NCBI GenBank assembly: GCA_027604505.1
Contig: JADIIX010000001.1
Location: 434,001 to 498,000 of the forward strand
Length of the DNA: 64,000 nucleotides
Direction: 5' to 3'
From: Gonapodya sp. JEL0774
Lineage: Eukaryota; Monoblepharomycota; Monoblepharidomycetes; Monoblepharidales; Gonapodyaceae
The translations under genes were made by a program, and so were the position numbers. Below the pieces are notes generated by a model. The model was not told the origin of the DNA. It searched no databases and saw only the letters and a list, made by a program, of their open reading frames with translations. Below, piece after piece: positions 38,212 to 51,205 of the stretch. The number at the start of each line of letters is the position of its first letter. The stretch's first letter is position 1.

Positions 38212-39891
38212 TTGGATTGATTACATTGGACTTTGGAGCTTGAGGTATTTGGAATATATCAAGGGAGAGATGGGAGGCAACGGCGATAAGGGAGAGATGG
38301 CAGGCTTTTTCGGAACAGTTTTGGACTCTGGGCAGTAAAGCCCACCGGACTTTTTCACTATCATATAGGACAACTTCAAACCCACACGACACGTTCTCAC
38401 ACTATACGTACCCCACTTACTGTTGCAAACGTAGACTTTTGTTTCAGAATTGTAAATCGGTATTGATATTAAAAAAAATGGATGTCCAATGAGTTCAGAA
38501 AGGCAACTTTCATTCGCATTTGTGGTCTCCCCTACATTTCGAACTAGGCTACCACTCTTCGTGGGATCCTACATGCCCATTTATTCCCTTGCCATACCTC
38601 CCTTTCCGGTTTGGGAGTCGAGCTCCCCTGGGAAGTCGCTCGATTTCAACTTCTCTCCTTCTTCATGGCCTTGTCCCTCTCCACTTCGACTGATATTACT
38701 CTCGCTGTTGCTAGTCTTGGTGGAAACGTTTGGATTATCGGTAAGCGTTTCTGCCACGTTCTCGGGCCTTGAAGTCGAGATCTGTGGGAAGGGTGACGTA
38801 ATAATATTTCACGTCAAAGTAACATTCCATGAGACCCCCGAGGCGATTGATTCTTAAGCAAAACTCACCGCTTTAACTCCCTCAGTATCATTGGCGACTT
38901 TTCCTTGGACTGTTTTTGACGTTGCAGACTGTACATTCAATGCGAGAGCCAAGACGCCTCATGAGAAGGGCTACTGCGCCTCGACACTCAAGCTTACCAT
39001 GTATTCTATATGAGCTGGTGTGCAGTGTATGTCGTGCGATTTCGACAGACAGACGGGAATCGGGCCCGGTATTGTGCAGTCCGTTGTCAGCATCGACCAC
39101 GGGCCCCACAGTCTCACTATTAGCTTCTCAGCATGGGCTCAACTACCCGGAAGATATTCACTGTGTTATAAGTTGCGATGAATTTTGTGAAGTAGATGTA
39201 CATGAACCATTGCAATTTTTATGTCTTCCAGTCCCAGCGGCACTAAATCGGGTACGCCCAGAGGAGGGAGTCACCGTGTACCCCCGTGTGCAGGGGTAAC
39301 ACAACCACATCACCCAAGAGCGGAATCGACTGCAAGGTACTCACAAGCCGCCCCTTCAACCTCTTTTGAAGCTTGCTACGTGAATCAGCCGCCACCAGGC
39401 TGGCAGGCGAGGCCCTTCCACCACAGCTCCATATCGCAGATTGCTTCTCCAGGAGCGCCCCGTTGGTTGAAGGTCTGTCTCCCCGTCGCGGGCGTCGTCA
39501 ATCTGTCGTTTATTTGGCGTGGGTTAAGGTGCATGGGGAGTCGTCCAGCACGACTCGAGGACAGAGAAAGGCGACGGTGACAGAAGCAACACCGTGGAGT
39601 GTCACAGAATGTTAAGGTCATAGTAGTAAGAAAAGACAGTGTGTCTGTTGGTGGGCAAAGCAGCTGAAAACGGCCCAAAATGCAAGCACGCCCATCGGCG
39701 TTGTAGACCCCGGTAAGCCTTTACTTGCATCGCCTGAGGCGCAGCCCACTTACCCGGCGTCTCACGTTATGGTGCCTCGCGGATAGTCGGTTTGATGTGG
39801 ATTGCCTAATGCTTGTCGTTGAAGGGCATTTGGTTCGATCACAGATGCAGTGCCACACCGACATGGGAGCTCCCCACCAGCCTGTTCTCCA
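38212..39891. other. 1.7-kb region between cyclin and IQUB genes
   Basis: Contains a doubtful secreted-protein gene (listed separately) and otherwise no supported feature. No tRNA-like A and B boxes or repeats were seen. Confidence 0.4.
38489..39580 (+). CDS. Possible secreted protein of unknown function (tentative gene model)
   Basis: Weak call. An ATG at 38489 (or in frame at 38573) leads to a strongly hydrophobic stretch LRLILLSLLLVLVETFGLS that looks like a signal peptide core, followed by SATFSGLEVEICGKGDVIIF. Further open segments, FPWTVFDVADCTFNARAK, KGYCASTLKLTMYS and VVSIDHGPHSLTISFSAW, have the Cys- and beta-rich look of an extracellular domain, but they lie in different frames and the joining introns could not be fixed. 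An open frame 39221-39580 might be a C-terminal exon. No family recognised. Confidence 0.25.
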
Positions 39892-42800
39892 ATGAACAAT
39901 TCAGAGATCGCAACTAACGAAGAGCCCGCAAACGATATCTCAGTAGACCATCCTGCGATCGCTCCTGAGCTGAGTGCGAGTGGGGCAGAACCTGATGGGG
40001 TTGACACATTAGAGAGCAACGAACACAGTCCACCAAACGCGGAAGATGAGCCGGGTGGCGGACCGAATGAAAAATCGAGCGAACATATAGCGAACCAGAA
40101 TGATCTGGTGCAGGAGGGAGAAGGCACGACGGCTGAGGAACCCGTGGATGGGGTGGCCGAACAGGAACTGCAAACCGGGAGTACTGCCGAGGAGACAGAT
40201 ATTGCAATGCAAGGTAAGCTTTTGATTGCACTGGGTGGTTGCGTTAGTGGACTATTGTAGTTGTGACATTGCCCCACCCAGAACTCTCCACGACCTCCCC
40301 CGACAGTGAAACGAACTCCACATCCGAGCCACCGACCTCGAGCGCCTTTCCATTCGCTACTCTCATTCCCGTGGATACCTCCGGTGCATATCTCCCGGAG
40401 GATGGATCTTTTCTCAACGACCCTGCTACTGGAGATGGTTACGACGATTTCCCTCCGGAGCACACGGGACTGCATCGCCAACGAACCTCAATAAGGCCGC
40501 CTTCCGCTCCCAAGCCGCAAGGGCCCCCCTTACCTTCTGCGGACCTCTCGAAGTGGATTGAAAAGCCATACCTGGGAGGATTCCGCCACCGCAAAACAGG
40601 CACCGAGTTCTTCCACGCCGCCGTCCAAACTGTCGGCCTGACGTCTAACGGAGCTGATACTATTGCTGTTACAAGTATAGAAACAGATGGGGGAACCGAT
40701 TCGACAAACTTGCCAAGATCTCAGAAGGTCTCTCGCGATACGCAGACCAAGGATGTGCGCAATGCGGGAGCACAGAGCAGAAGAGATGCAGTAACACAAA
40801 TGGTGTGTTCTTCACTGACAGGAAAAACGAAGAGCATTCGCGATACACGGATGCTTGGGTCAAGGTCCACGTTACCAGGCCCCAACCTTCTTCCTCCCAT
40901 ATCACCTTCATCACACCCTACCACTCTAGAACGCTCCAGCTACGTTTATCTCCTCTTCTTTTGATCGCGTAGTTTTCCCTTCTCGCTATGTTACGGCACG
41001 GGATTGGGAACGATCGAGGCATAAAGCGGTGAGTCGATAAAGACGGGTTTTGCATGAGGGCAATGTAAAAGGATAGGATGCGACAAATCAGAGCTGGATG
41101 ATGGATAGTTGTTGGTTACATACCTCGCGAAAGATTTGCGTTCTCATTTTTTGCAATTCAAATCAAAGGCCATCACCATTCAATGCTGGGTCCGCACCGT
41201 TTTCTCACGCCGACTTGTTGCCAAACTACGACGGGAAAAGGCTGCGAAAGAGGCTGCTGTAGAGAAGGTATGACAGATTTTAGAGCTTATTTGTCTGTCC
41301 CTACCTCATGAGCAAAGGTTCGGTCATTATTTCTCACAGAAAGAAAAAAAGAAAAGGGAGCTTCTTGAACGCAAGAAACACCGTGACTTGGAGGCACGTC
41401 TCAGACCACGGACTGAGAGGGACTTTGAGAAACTATATAGCGGTTTGGAGAGTGAGTGATTCTCCGAATGCAATTTAGTGTCGTGCCCGTATGCTATTAC
41501 TTCTTTGACCTGTGCACTCTCTTTTTTTTGGTCGTCATTCACCGCGAACTAAACAACTCCAGCCTGGCGTCTAACTGAGACTGCCAAGATCGAGGCACTC
41601 AATCTTCCCTCAGCAGAACGCTTGGCCCGACTCGCTTCACTCTTGGACGAAGAAGCTGGGCTCATTCAAAAGCTAGACCGGATGCGGGTGGCAGCGGGTG
41701 AGGAGAACAGGGAGAGGAGAGTGGTGAAAATGTTGGATAAGGTATCGTGTGTGTCAGTTTTCTAAACCTGCATGCGATTTGAAAGGCTATCTTCATTCAC
41801 CATTTGTATCACTCGATGAAGATGGCAGCCCCAAAGCACTGGCCCACAACCGCAAAGTCTTCCGTTTTGAAATCCCCCGTGACAATCACGTCGTCTCCCC
41901 TCAGCACCTCGAGCCACGTCCCAAGATACACAACCACCACCAATTCCTCGCCCAAAATCTCTTCCAAGAACCACCAACCTTCACCTGCGACCGGTGGAAA
42001 TGAACGTATCCCGTACGTATTGGTGGATACACCGCACACCATACGCGCTCGAGAGCTCCGTGACCTGTATCATGCTTTATGCGTGCCCCTCTTGCCGGTG
42101 GATGAGAGATTGCAGGTATTACTGCACGTTAAGTATACGGTCAAGGAGTTCGACTGTTCTTTGACCAGGGACATTGTCGAGCTTATTGACAGGGAAGGTG
42201 ATTTGCTTAGCAGGGGACGAGACCCAAGAAGTTTGGAAGGTAGGCATCCAGTTTTGGCTCGCCTATGCTGTATCGCTCGTTAAAATCGGGTTGTCCGTTG
42301 ACCATACCATACATTTGAAACAGGCCTACGCAAAAGACTCTGCACCCTCTTCTTCCAGTTCACAATGACTCCAGAGTTCAACCCCGCCTCCCTGCCATAT
42401 CAGAAAGTTCTTCCTCGTCCTGCGCCGACACCACCCACAACATATGATCCTTCAGTTGTTGCAGCTCCCTACTCCTCGTCCAGTCCACGTGACCAGGCTG
42501 TGTACTACTGCAAAGGGTGTAATCTCTATCTGCCGTCCACCAAGTTCTATCTCTCGACAACGATGCGATATCTTGGAAAGTGCAGAGGTTGTATATGTCG
42601 AGAAAATACTGCCAACCAGCGGCGAGATGAAGGGAGATACTCGGAAATGCTCCGTGCAGCCAGAGCCCAGGAGGCTGCCCGCGCGGAGGTCAAAGCTATC
42701 AACGACGCCACCAAGAGGGAGGTTTTGGGGACGCCTGGGTTCGAAGCGGCGGATGCCTTCTCCAAGGCCCGAAATGGCGGGTCGCGACCTGATGACCTCC

Positions 42801-43204
42801 CCTCCAGGAGCACCTTTGCGCCAATTGGATTTTTGCAGGAAGCAGATATGCGCTACCTTGTTGACACCATTTGGAACGGCTGCTCGGCCATTTCTGGTGT
42901 ACGCACTCCATCCGAACTTGTTCTCGCACCATGGAACCCGAAATTGCCTCTCGCACCGGACAACTGCATTCTTTTGACAAAAGCAGAAGCACGCACCCAT
43001 GAAGGTGCTCTAGCTGCGCAGGTGCCTCTCTTGTCTCGTGCGGCAATGGAGGAGGCTGTCAAGGGCGGAGTTCTGGAAGGTCTAGATCCAAATGCGTTGT
43101 ACAGCGAGGACTTCGCCGGCAAAGTTCGGGGGAAGCATGTTCTAGCGAAACAGGTCTTTAAACAGCTGCCCGAAGTACAAAGATATGTGAAGCAGTCGTT
43201 GTGA
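39892..43204 (+). CDS. IQUB/FAP253-like radial spoke protein
   Basis: Homologue of animal IQUB and Chlamydomonas FAP253, linked to radial spoke 1 in motile cilia. Diagnostic parts in order: KPYLGGFRHRKTGTEFFHA, VSRDTQTKDV and DAVTQM; an IQ motif IQCWVRTVFSRR at about 41175; LRPRTERDFEKLYSGLE joined to AWRLTETAKIEAL; HTIRARELRDLYHAL, VKYTVKEFDCSLTRDIVEL and IDREGDLLSRG. A zinc-knuckle-like segment YYCKGCNLYLPSTKFY...LGKCRGC precedes the C-terminal WNPKLPLAPDNCILLTKAE. The first exon, from the ATG at 39892, is acidic and disordered-looking; the ubiquitin-like domain of human IQUB is not visible. At least seven exons. It converges on the histidine kinase gene. Confidence 0.85.
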
Positions 43205-43364
43205 ACGAGGCATCATGGAGATTGAATTAATTTCATGTACATGTGACAAAAATACAGAGTTTGACTCGAGGGTTCCGCCCCCCCAAAATGCGATAACTTG
43301 AAATTGATCTAACGAAATGCCATTCAGTCCGTACGATCCACAGTCCTCACAATTCTCAGCAACA

Positions 43365-46300
43365 TTATCGTTTCCGCCATTTCATTAGTTTGCTTACGGT
43401 GTCCAATAAGTCCTGCTCCTTTACCGGCTTTCCGAGCATCGCCTGCATTAATCGGTTGTCCAGGTACTTTCGCTCATCATCCTGGCCAGAGTACGCTACC
43501 AAACCAAATGAGCAAAGGTCATTTATGTGTAGTAACTGAGAGGAAACTCACCTGTCACCGCGACGATTGCCCTATCAAATCCCATTTCCCGCAGCTGCTG
43601 AGCAGCACCAATGCCGTCAAGATTAGGCATAAGTATGTCTGCAGAGGTAGAAAAGATAAAAGACCATCAAAACTAAAATCTCCTCTGTCCCCACACCTCG
43701 ATCTTCGATACGCACCCATCAAAACCACATCGTATGTGTCCTTTGCACAGGACTTGATCCTCTCCACGCACTTCAGACCATCTTCGGCTATGTCCACTCG
43801 GAAACCATTGCGCATCAGCATTTTCGCGGTGACTTTAGCGACTACGATATTGTCCTCCGCAAGAAGGATGTGACCCATTGGTGGCGACAGCTCTCCCACA
43901 TCAACGACTCTGGGAGCTGTCTTTGTGATCTTTTTTGGTTTAAAAGGCTGGAAAACAAGCTTTGGTGTTGAGACGACATCTGCGACTGGGGCACAACTTC
44001 CCAGCGTCACACTGTCGACAGTCGAGACTGGTTGCCGGGGATCGTCGGCTTTAGCTACGGCAGACATACCACTCGATGATGTCAAAAGTTTCACGGCTTC
44101 TCCTATTGCCAACTCATCCGGCGCTGGCGTTAGCGTGGAGAGGGACTCGGGAGTTTTCGCATCAACACAATGTCCATGGAAGTGCTCCCATCCCGAATGC
44201 CGCAGTTCTTGTGACCCATCGCACGGCATCTCCGGTACCAAGAGGTTACCATCTTGGGAAGTACCTCCTCCATTTAAAGGCTTCTCGTCAATCGGTAGAG
44301 GTGCAACAGAGGTGACCGGTGAACTTTCGGGTTGCATTAAAGTTTCCAATGACGGCGGTGCCACCACGCGCTCAAGTAGAGTCAACTGATCACTCTGCCC
44401 TGCATTTTCTGTATTGCGTCTACCCTCTGCGCTCATGAATGAGTTTGTCGAACAAGCCAACTGTGACGCCGGCATCACCAGTGTTGAAATGACCTCCGGA
44501 CTAGGTCGCAGTCCATCTGCAGGAGATGGAGGTCTTAATGAGGCCAAGGGATCAAGTGGGCGCACGATACCGATCGAATCCGGATTGGATTGGCCCTCTA
44601 ACGGAGCAGTAGCATGGGGGTGGATAGTGCTGAACTCCACGTCACGAACAAATCGAGGTCGGCTTTCACGCCCCCTTTTGAGAGCGAAGGTAAGCACAGC
44701 GCGTATGGAGCCGTCTCCGTTTTCCTGCATATTAAGTCCTCCTCCCATGCGCTCGGAGAGAGATCTGGAGACAGCGAGCCAAATCCCACTTGCGCCAAAG
44801 TTCTTGCCCGTGCTACTTCCTTGCTCCTGAAAAGGATCCCTTTCCAAAGCGGCTAGAAGAGGGGAAACGTGGTAGGCACTTGTCCCGGATTCAAACGGGT
44901 TGCTGCTACTCGACCCTGGAGTTGGTAAATTCTGGATGTATGAATCCCTACCGGAGCTGAGGCTTTCAGATCCGTCCCCTGAAGTGCTTCTCCGAGCGGA
45001 GCTGATTGACACTTCGACAGCCGAAGTTGCTTCCACTAAAGCAGCTGTCGAGGAATCTCGGAGGATCCGACCCTCCACTTGCACATCTCCGCCAACGTCC
45101 CCTAAAGTCAAGACTGCATAGTCAACCATTTTCCTAATCGCGTCGCGTATTCGACCGTAATCTCCAACGAAGAATCGGACTTCGGTGTCCAGCCACCTAC
45201 CAAGCACCTTCACAGTGCCCCCTCGCCAAGATCCACCGAGAAGCCTCTTCATGTCTACTTCAGTGTCGTGCAATTGGATTTGATCTCGCTGCAGGTCAGT
45301 GTACAGTAAGACGTCTGACACGAGTGAAGCGATGTGACTTCCGGCTTTCGCGATGCTGCAAGTTCCATGTCTCCCTTTTACATATTTCATCTATAAATGT
45401 TATGCAAGAAGTCTTACCTCTGGAGTTCCTCAATCCGATTGGGTGGGTAAGATATATCTCCCATCTCATGACCCTCATCTTCATCCAAGATGAGATGCGA
45501 ATACCCAACAATTGCATGAACTACAAAAGCAAGAGTTTATTGATGGGCAGGGGATGGATGCATCAGCACAACACACCTGGATTACGTAACTCGTGACAGA
45601 GAAATCGTCTGAGATTGCATTTGAGGGAAGGGATTTATCACAGGAGAAATTTATTCGCGGGCAAAAAAAAGCTCACAGAACGCGCTCCGTCCGTCTATCT
45701 GCTTCCTCCTGTGGATAAAAGGGAATTCATTCGGCTCTGGCGAATGACCACACGGATTCTGGCATGCGAAGACTCACAGCTCGCTCCAAAGCAGCTCGGA
45801 GAGCTTGATCCTTCTCGTGCTTTTCAGTAACATCCCGAAATACTACGACTCTGGCGAATCTACGCAGACGTGTGTTGTTATGTTGTCCCGAATCGGCATA
45901 GTGGATTCCAAGCATTGACCAGAGACGAGATACCATGCCTCCTCGCTGCTCATTCGTTACAGGCCGATCACTAACGTCCGATTCATCATCCAGTAAAACT
46001 CCTTGACTGAATGAAGCCTCGGCGGGAAAGTGCGTCCCGTCCTTCCGGGAGACACTAATGGTCCGTGGACTGTTTATTGAAGTACCTTGTTTATTGTAAG
46101 ATGGTCTCGACTCGAGCGCACCATTTGCGCTGAGCAATTGTGAAGGAACGTGGACACCAGGAATTGATGACACTGTTGAATCTAGCTTCACAGATGATCC
46201 TGATGCTATCCGTCGTTTCAAGGAACCTGTGCTGCCAAGCTGTCCCTGCTTTTCCTTTCCCTGGAGCGCTCCATCAGAAATAATGAGCAGATCGGAGCCG

Positions 46301-48342
46301 TAGAGATTCCCAATGTCCTCTGAAGAGTAACCCGTGGCGTCCAACGCTGCTTTGTTAGCCCCAATGATGCGGCCAGAATCGTCCAAAGCCACCAGAGGGT
46401 CGGGGATAGCTTTGACAATTGCTTTACTGTCGGCTATTATAACGTGGATTTGACCATCAGTTTTCAACTGCTTGGCAGCAAATATCCACCATTAATACTT
46501 ACTATACAGCGCCTCAATCATATTCTTCGTTCTCTTTCGTGCACGAAAGAAGCGCACCACGAGGTAAGCCGCGAAGCATGCAACCAACATTCCTGAATGA
46601 TCGAAGTTAGGTGGAGGCCATCCTCGCTAAGCCTGACAAAACGCACCAGTTACAGAAAACACAATTAGAACTGTAGTTCCAATATCCACTCCGCTGACGT
46701 TCTCGTTGTAATACGACTGTGTTGGAGTACACCTTGTGCCACAAGAATCACTAACTCAATAAGTTTACACCCCCTTCAACAAAACTTACTCCAGCGTCCA
46801 GTTTCGGTCGGCCATAGACGAGCTATAGTTCATGCTATGATTGGCGTACACTGGTGTCAGAACAAGTAGGTATGTTCAGAGACTCAATCAAATGTACCTG
46901 AACGAATCCAATAACACCTCCCCGGTGTTCTCCTTGGCCTCATAAATGACATTGATCCCACTGATACTCCGATCCGACGTATCATACATAGTGAGCCTCA
47001 ACCGGGATGCCAGAGGGGCAGTCTGCTTGTTTCTCGAGACTGAGATAAAGAGACCACCGTCCGGTGCATTCAACACTGAGCCATTGGCGTCGACAGTGAC
47101 GTTCCCGACAAGGTACGCCGAAAAGAAAGTGGACGAAGGGAATACCAGGATTAGGATACCTCTGAGTCCCGCCCACCCTGCTGGATCATACACGTTGGTG
47201 ATGTTCGGGAGTGCCTCCAATGATGCATTCTGGTAGTAGATCGGGGCTATGTATGCGAAACCCAGTTCCGTGTTCCCGTTTGCAAGCACGACTGGAGATG
47301 ATAAGACTCCGCGCCGTGTCCTTAAAGCACGTGTTACTTGCTGCAATCGTTTCAATTAATCGTCCCAACCTCTCACCCACGTGCAAGTTTACACCACAGA
47401 ACTCACCGGCTGACGGATTCTCAATGTATCACTACCCTTGGTTGTGGAGATTGATGAGGTTGAGACGTTCCTGGGGTAGTATCGGTACGTGAGAGGGAGA
47501 TAAAATGGAAGAGGGGAAGTGGAGGCGTTGAATGCTGGCTTTGAAGTGTCAATCGATCCATTCGGGAAAGCTGTCAGTTCATATATTGCTGCGTTGTTTT
47601 GTTTCTCCCACGCTGTGTGACAGTAATGTTGCGAATGTGTCGTCAGTTCATCTCACCGCTTCCTCGACCGAGGAAGTCCTCACCTGGCCTTTGATCCTCC
47701 GAAACTGCATCTGCGTAGGTGAAGGATCTCAAAGCTACAGAATTTATTGCAGAGACACTGGTAAACGCGGCAAAACTCGCTTCCGTGAAGTTTGGCGTAC
47801 TGTAAACGAGCTGACACAAACCAGGCTCAGTAGGATAAGAGAATGAACCACCCATTATATCTCACCGCAACATGATCTTGTATGGTATCCAAGATGAGTT
47901 TCATCTCCAAGGCGACATTTCGCATCCGCGATTGGCATTCGTTTCTGCAAATAGAGCCGTCGGTGAATGTCTCCCTTTTTGCGCTCGTACAAAAGGCAAA
48001 GCACAAAGAACACAAACAGAATGTTGGTCTGGAAGGTAGATTCTTGGTCTCCAATCGGAATAGACTTAGCGGAGAAGTCTATAGTTGAACTTGTGTCAGA
48101 TGAACCCATTTGAATGAGGCGAAGACCGACTCACACAAGCCTACTCCAATTCCCAGTGCAATAAGAAGCATGCATACGAACATGACCATTGCCCAGGTTC
48201 GAGTACTGAAAATCTTTCTCCGCCCAGTTCCGGGTACAATTGCTGGAGACGTCAACCCAAGCGCGGACTCGGCTGTTATCAGTAGAGCAGCCGCATCGGG
48301 GACTTCAATCGCACCAGCGCCAGGAGAGTTCCCCTTTGGCAT
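43365..48342 (-). CDS. Hybrid histidine kinase with extracellular sensor, PAS, HisKA, degenerate HATPase and receiver
   Basis: Membrane two-component sensor. The first ATG in frame is at 48342; TM helix TWAMVMFVCMLLIALGIGV follows. The external part (47100-48080) looks CHASE-like (FTEASFAAFTSVSAINS, NTELGFAYIAPIYY). A PAS domain follows (IVKAIPDPLVALDDSGRIIG, VVVFRDVTEKHEKD). The H-box reads FLCHELRNPVHAIVGYSHL once the intron at about 45530-45580 is removed. The ATPase domain lacks the N-box Asn (IRKMVDYAVLTL) and any DxGxG G1 box, and G2 is altered (FGASGIWLAVSR). The receiver domain has ILLAEDNIVVAKV, phosphoacceptor Asp in VVLMDILMPNLDG (the Asp codon is split by an intron), VAVTAYSG and the conserved Lys in LGKPVKE. 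Ends KLMKWRKR. Confidence 0.85.
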
Positions 48343-48961
48343 AGTTCGAGCTTCCAACACTAAGAGAGGTTCCAAGACGCGAACGGGATTGTATAGGCTC
48401 CTCAGATGGCAACGCCAGTTTCTTCCGCTCCACGCCACCCGCAATCACCAGCGTACGCAGTATTTCAAAAGAAAAGTAGTGTTTCCGGGATGGACGGTCG
48501 GGAAAAGGCACTTTCGCCGCGGATCGACGGGTGCTGACGGTGTCCTGCAAGGAAGAGTGTGGGCCTGACCCAGATAATCGGGAAATGTCGGAGGGTGTAG
48601 TCAAGATAGTGTAGTGTAGTGCTGTCTCGTTATCCGAAGTCGGGGCGTTGAAGTGAAATGTTGGGCCGGTTAGGGGTGTTCTTTATCATGCCTAAAGGGC
48701 ATCACACATATCACGACATCGAATGAGCCCTCAAATCCCAGGGATTATCATCCTCCTGGGAAGCATTGAATTTTTTACATTGTCGAATCCAAATTTTAGT
48801 CAGTACATTGATTTGTAATTGTAACTTTATGTTTGGCTCGTGGCTTCGATTTATCTCGCGTGCAGGTTTGGAGTCTTGCACTCTTTGCGAAACCTCCAAA
48901 CCATTCCAGCGCGAGCTCTTTCACCCAGTTTAAAATTTTACCGTCTTTCGCGCGGAGTAAG
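48343..48961. promoter_or_regulatory. Divergent promoter region of histidine kinase and HDAC genes
   Basis: About 620 bp between divergent starts. Frames upstream of the kinase ATG at 48342 remain open (to about 48604) but contain no ATG, so a longer N-terminus from an upstream exon cannot be excluded. A short TAGTG-type repetition lies near 48609-48622. No defined promoter element recognised. Confidence 0.35.
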
Positions 48962-51205
48962 ATGGACGCCTTGACGTTTCAGCTTCCGCCCCGCTCCTCT
49001 GCCGTATTTAGCGCGGACCCTGCTGTTGGCGCGTTCTCTCACCTCAACAACAGTATCTCCTCGTCCAACGCCGGCGTCGGAATCCCACCTGCCCCATCCA
49101 GCGTGAACACTTTCGCCTCTCGGACCTTCTCTTCGTCCACCGTTTCCGTGTCGAGACCTGAGTCGCTTCCTCTCGCTGGCGTTTCGAAGGATAACATCGC
49201 TTATTACTTCAACCCAGAAGTTGCGAACTTCCATTTTGGAGAGGGTCACCCAATGAAACCACCTCGACTAGCACTTACGCATCACCTTGTGCTCGGATAC
49301 AATCTGCATAGAAAAATGGAGATGTATTGCCCGCGGAGAGCGAGTGATGAGGAGATCGCGGACTTTCACAGTGTTGAGTACATCGAGTTTCTCAAGCGGT
49401 GAGCTCGCACCAGGAGCTCCATATTGGCTTTTCCGAACTTTGACAGTTCTTGTCCAATTGTTGTGGGTCGTATATTCCGGCGTGTCAAAATGCATGATTG
49501 TACATCATGAAGGGTGAACCCGGACAACGCGACCGAGTGGGCCAAGTTCATGGAAAGATTCAACCTTGGAGTCGATGACTGTCCGGTCTTTGAGGGCATG
49601 TATGATTTTTGTCAACTTTACTCTGGTGGTTCCCTCGAGGCTGCGCGGAAGCTTATTACCGGAACAGCGGACATTGCCATCAACTACTCTGGAGGGCTCC
49701 ACCATGCTAAGAAGTTTGAAGCAAGCGGATTTTGCTACATAAATGACATTGTGCTGTCGATTCTGGAGCTGATGAGGTGCGTAGACGGACAAATTTTTCC
49801 CGCAGACAGTTTCCTATGCTAAACATTCGCAAAGGTTTTTCCCCCGGGTGTTGTACATTGACATTGATGTACACCATGGAGATGGCGTTCAGGTTCGTCG
49901 TTCTGCAAAATAGCTTTCAAACGTGTAACTGAAGGTCACTCACACCAACAGGAAGCCTTCTTCGCATGCCCCCGTGTAATGACCGTCTCTTTCCATAAGT
50001 ATGATGGAGCGTTTTTCCCGGGAACAGGCTCTATCGAGGAGATTGGAGTTAAGGCGGGCAAGTATTATTCCATCAACGTCCCTCTGCAAGAATACATCGA
50101 CGATTCCCAGTACTTGTACATCTTCAAACACACTATCTCCTTGGTCATGGACACATTCCGCCCATCTGCTGTTGTTCTTCAGTGTGGTGCGGATTCTCTC
50201 GCCAGTGATCGGCTTGGCTGCTTCAACTTGTCCATTGATGGGCATGGGGAATGCGTCAAATTCGTGAAGTCATACCGCATCCCTATGCTCGTCCTCGGCG
50301 GTGGCGGTTACACCATCCGGAATGTTGCTCGTGCTTGGACATACGAGTGCTCAATTCTCACACACACTGTCGTACCGAACGAACTGCCACGAACAGACTA
50401 CCACGAGCATTTTGGTCCCGACTACTCACTTCACCCCCACATTGTCGACTCCAGTCTACACGATGCCAACACTCGGCAGTCTCTCGATGCAGTTAAACAG
50501 AAAGTTGCAGAGTATCTCCGGTACATCGCAGGGGCACCGTCGGTGCAAATGCAGGATGTGCCTCCCGGAATCTCCGCTTTCATGGATGAGGGCAAATGGC
50601 GGGACGAGGAGGACGATAAATGGCGTGATCGAAGATTTGGGGGTCTCGCGGCAGGTAGCAGGGAGGTGTGGAATGGTAATGACAACGAGTACTTCGAGGG
50701 TGATGTGGACCAAGATGGTGACGAATTCGACGACGATGATGAAGAACTTACTCGCGATGGAAGCAGCATCGATGCGGATCCCTCTCCCGTTGTTCGGCGT
50801 GCTGGATCTCCTTTTCGGCCAGTGAAGCAGCAAACAGAGACGTCGTTTTCAAACGAAGAGAAACAGCTCAATGTCGTGGCCAGTGAGAGGCAGCCAGCGG
50901 CACGATCAGTATTGCCCCATGCGCCAGCACCACGCTTAGCAAATTCCTCGGGGGTGAAATTTGAGCTGAAGGAGGAACCTGGACTCGTGGAGTCTGCAGA
51001 CTCCCTGATGGATGGGGTGCTCGAAGGAAAAATGCTGAAATTGGATGAGGACATTGACATTGATGCCGGAGAAATACTCTCTTTCCAGGTACAGTCTGAT
51101 CAATCATTCGCGGTTGGAGGTAGTGGTCAAGGGGCAAGTGGACTGGGTAATGAAGCCACACGACACAGTGGGGACGATGGGGAAGAAGAAATTGAGGATG
51201 TGTAG
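48962..51205 (+). CDS. Class I histone deacetylase (HDAC3/HOS2-like)
   Basis: Zinc-dependent lysine deacetylase of the Rpd3 class. Exons 48962-49398, 49513-49776, 49835-49892 and 49952-51205 give 670 residues in frame. A Ser-rich N-terminal extension of ~70 residues precedes [19 protein letters not shown] and [16 protein letters not shown]. Catalytic parts are all present: [19 protein letters not shown] (His-His pair), [13 protein letters not shown] (zinc Asp and His), [19 protein letters not shown] (zinc Asp) and [16 protein letters not shown] (Tyr). The match to ELPYSEYFEYFAPDFTLHP of HDAC3 (here [19 protein letters not shown]) favours HDAC3/Hos2 over Rpd3. The C-terminus is long and acidic ([13 protein letters not shown]) and ends EEIEDV. 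Such enzymes act in SET3/NCoR-type nuclear complexes. Confidence 0.93.

Noticed and set aside
39690-39860. Possible tRNA or 5S gene (GC-rich hairpins, GGTTCGATC)
   Set aside because: No matching A box or acceptor stem could be paired by eye.
42452-43000. 182-codon open frame on the minus strand
   Set aside because: It lies opposite the conserved last exon of the IQUB gene and resembles no family.
50431-51060. 209-codon open frame on the minus strand
   Set aside because: It is antisense to the conserved HDAC exon; its Ser-rich sequence is the mirror of acidic codons on the other strand.
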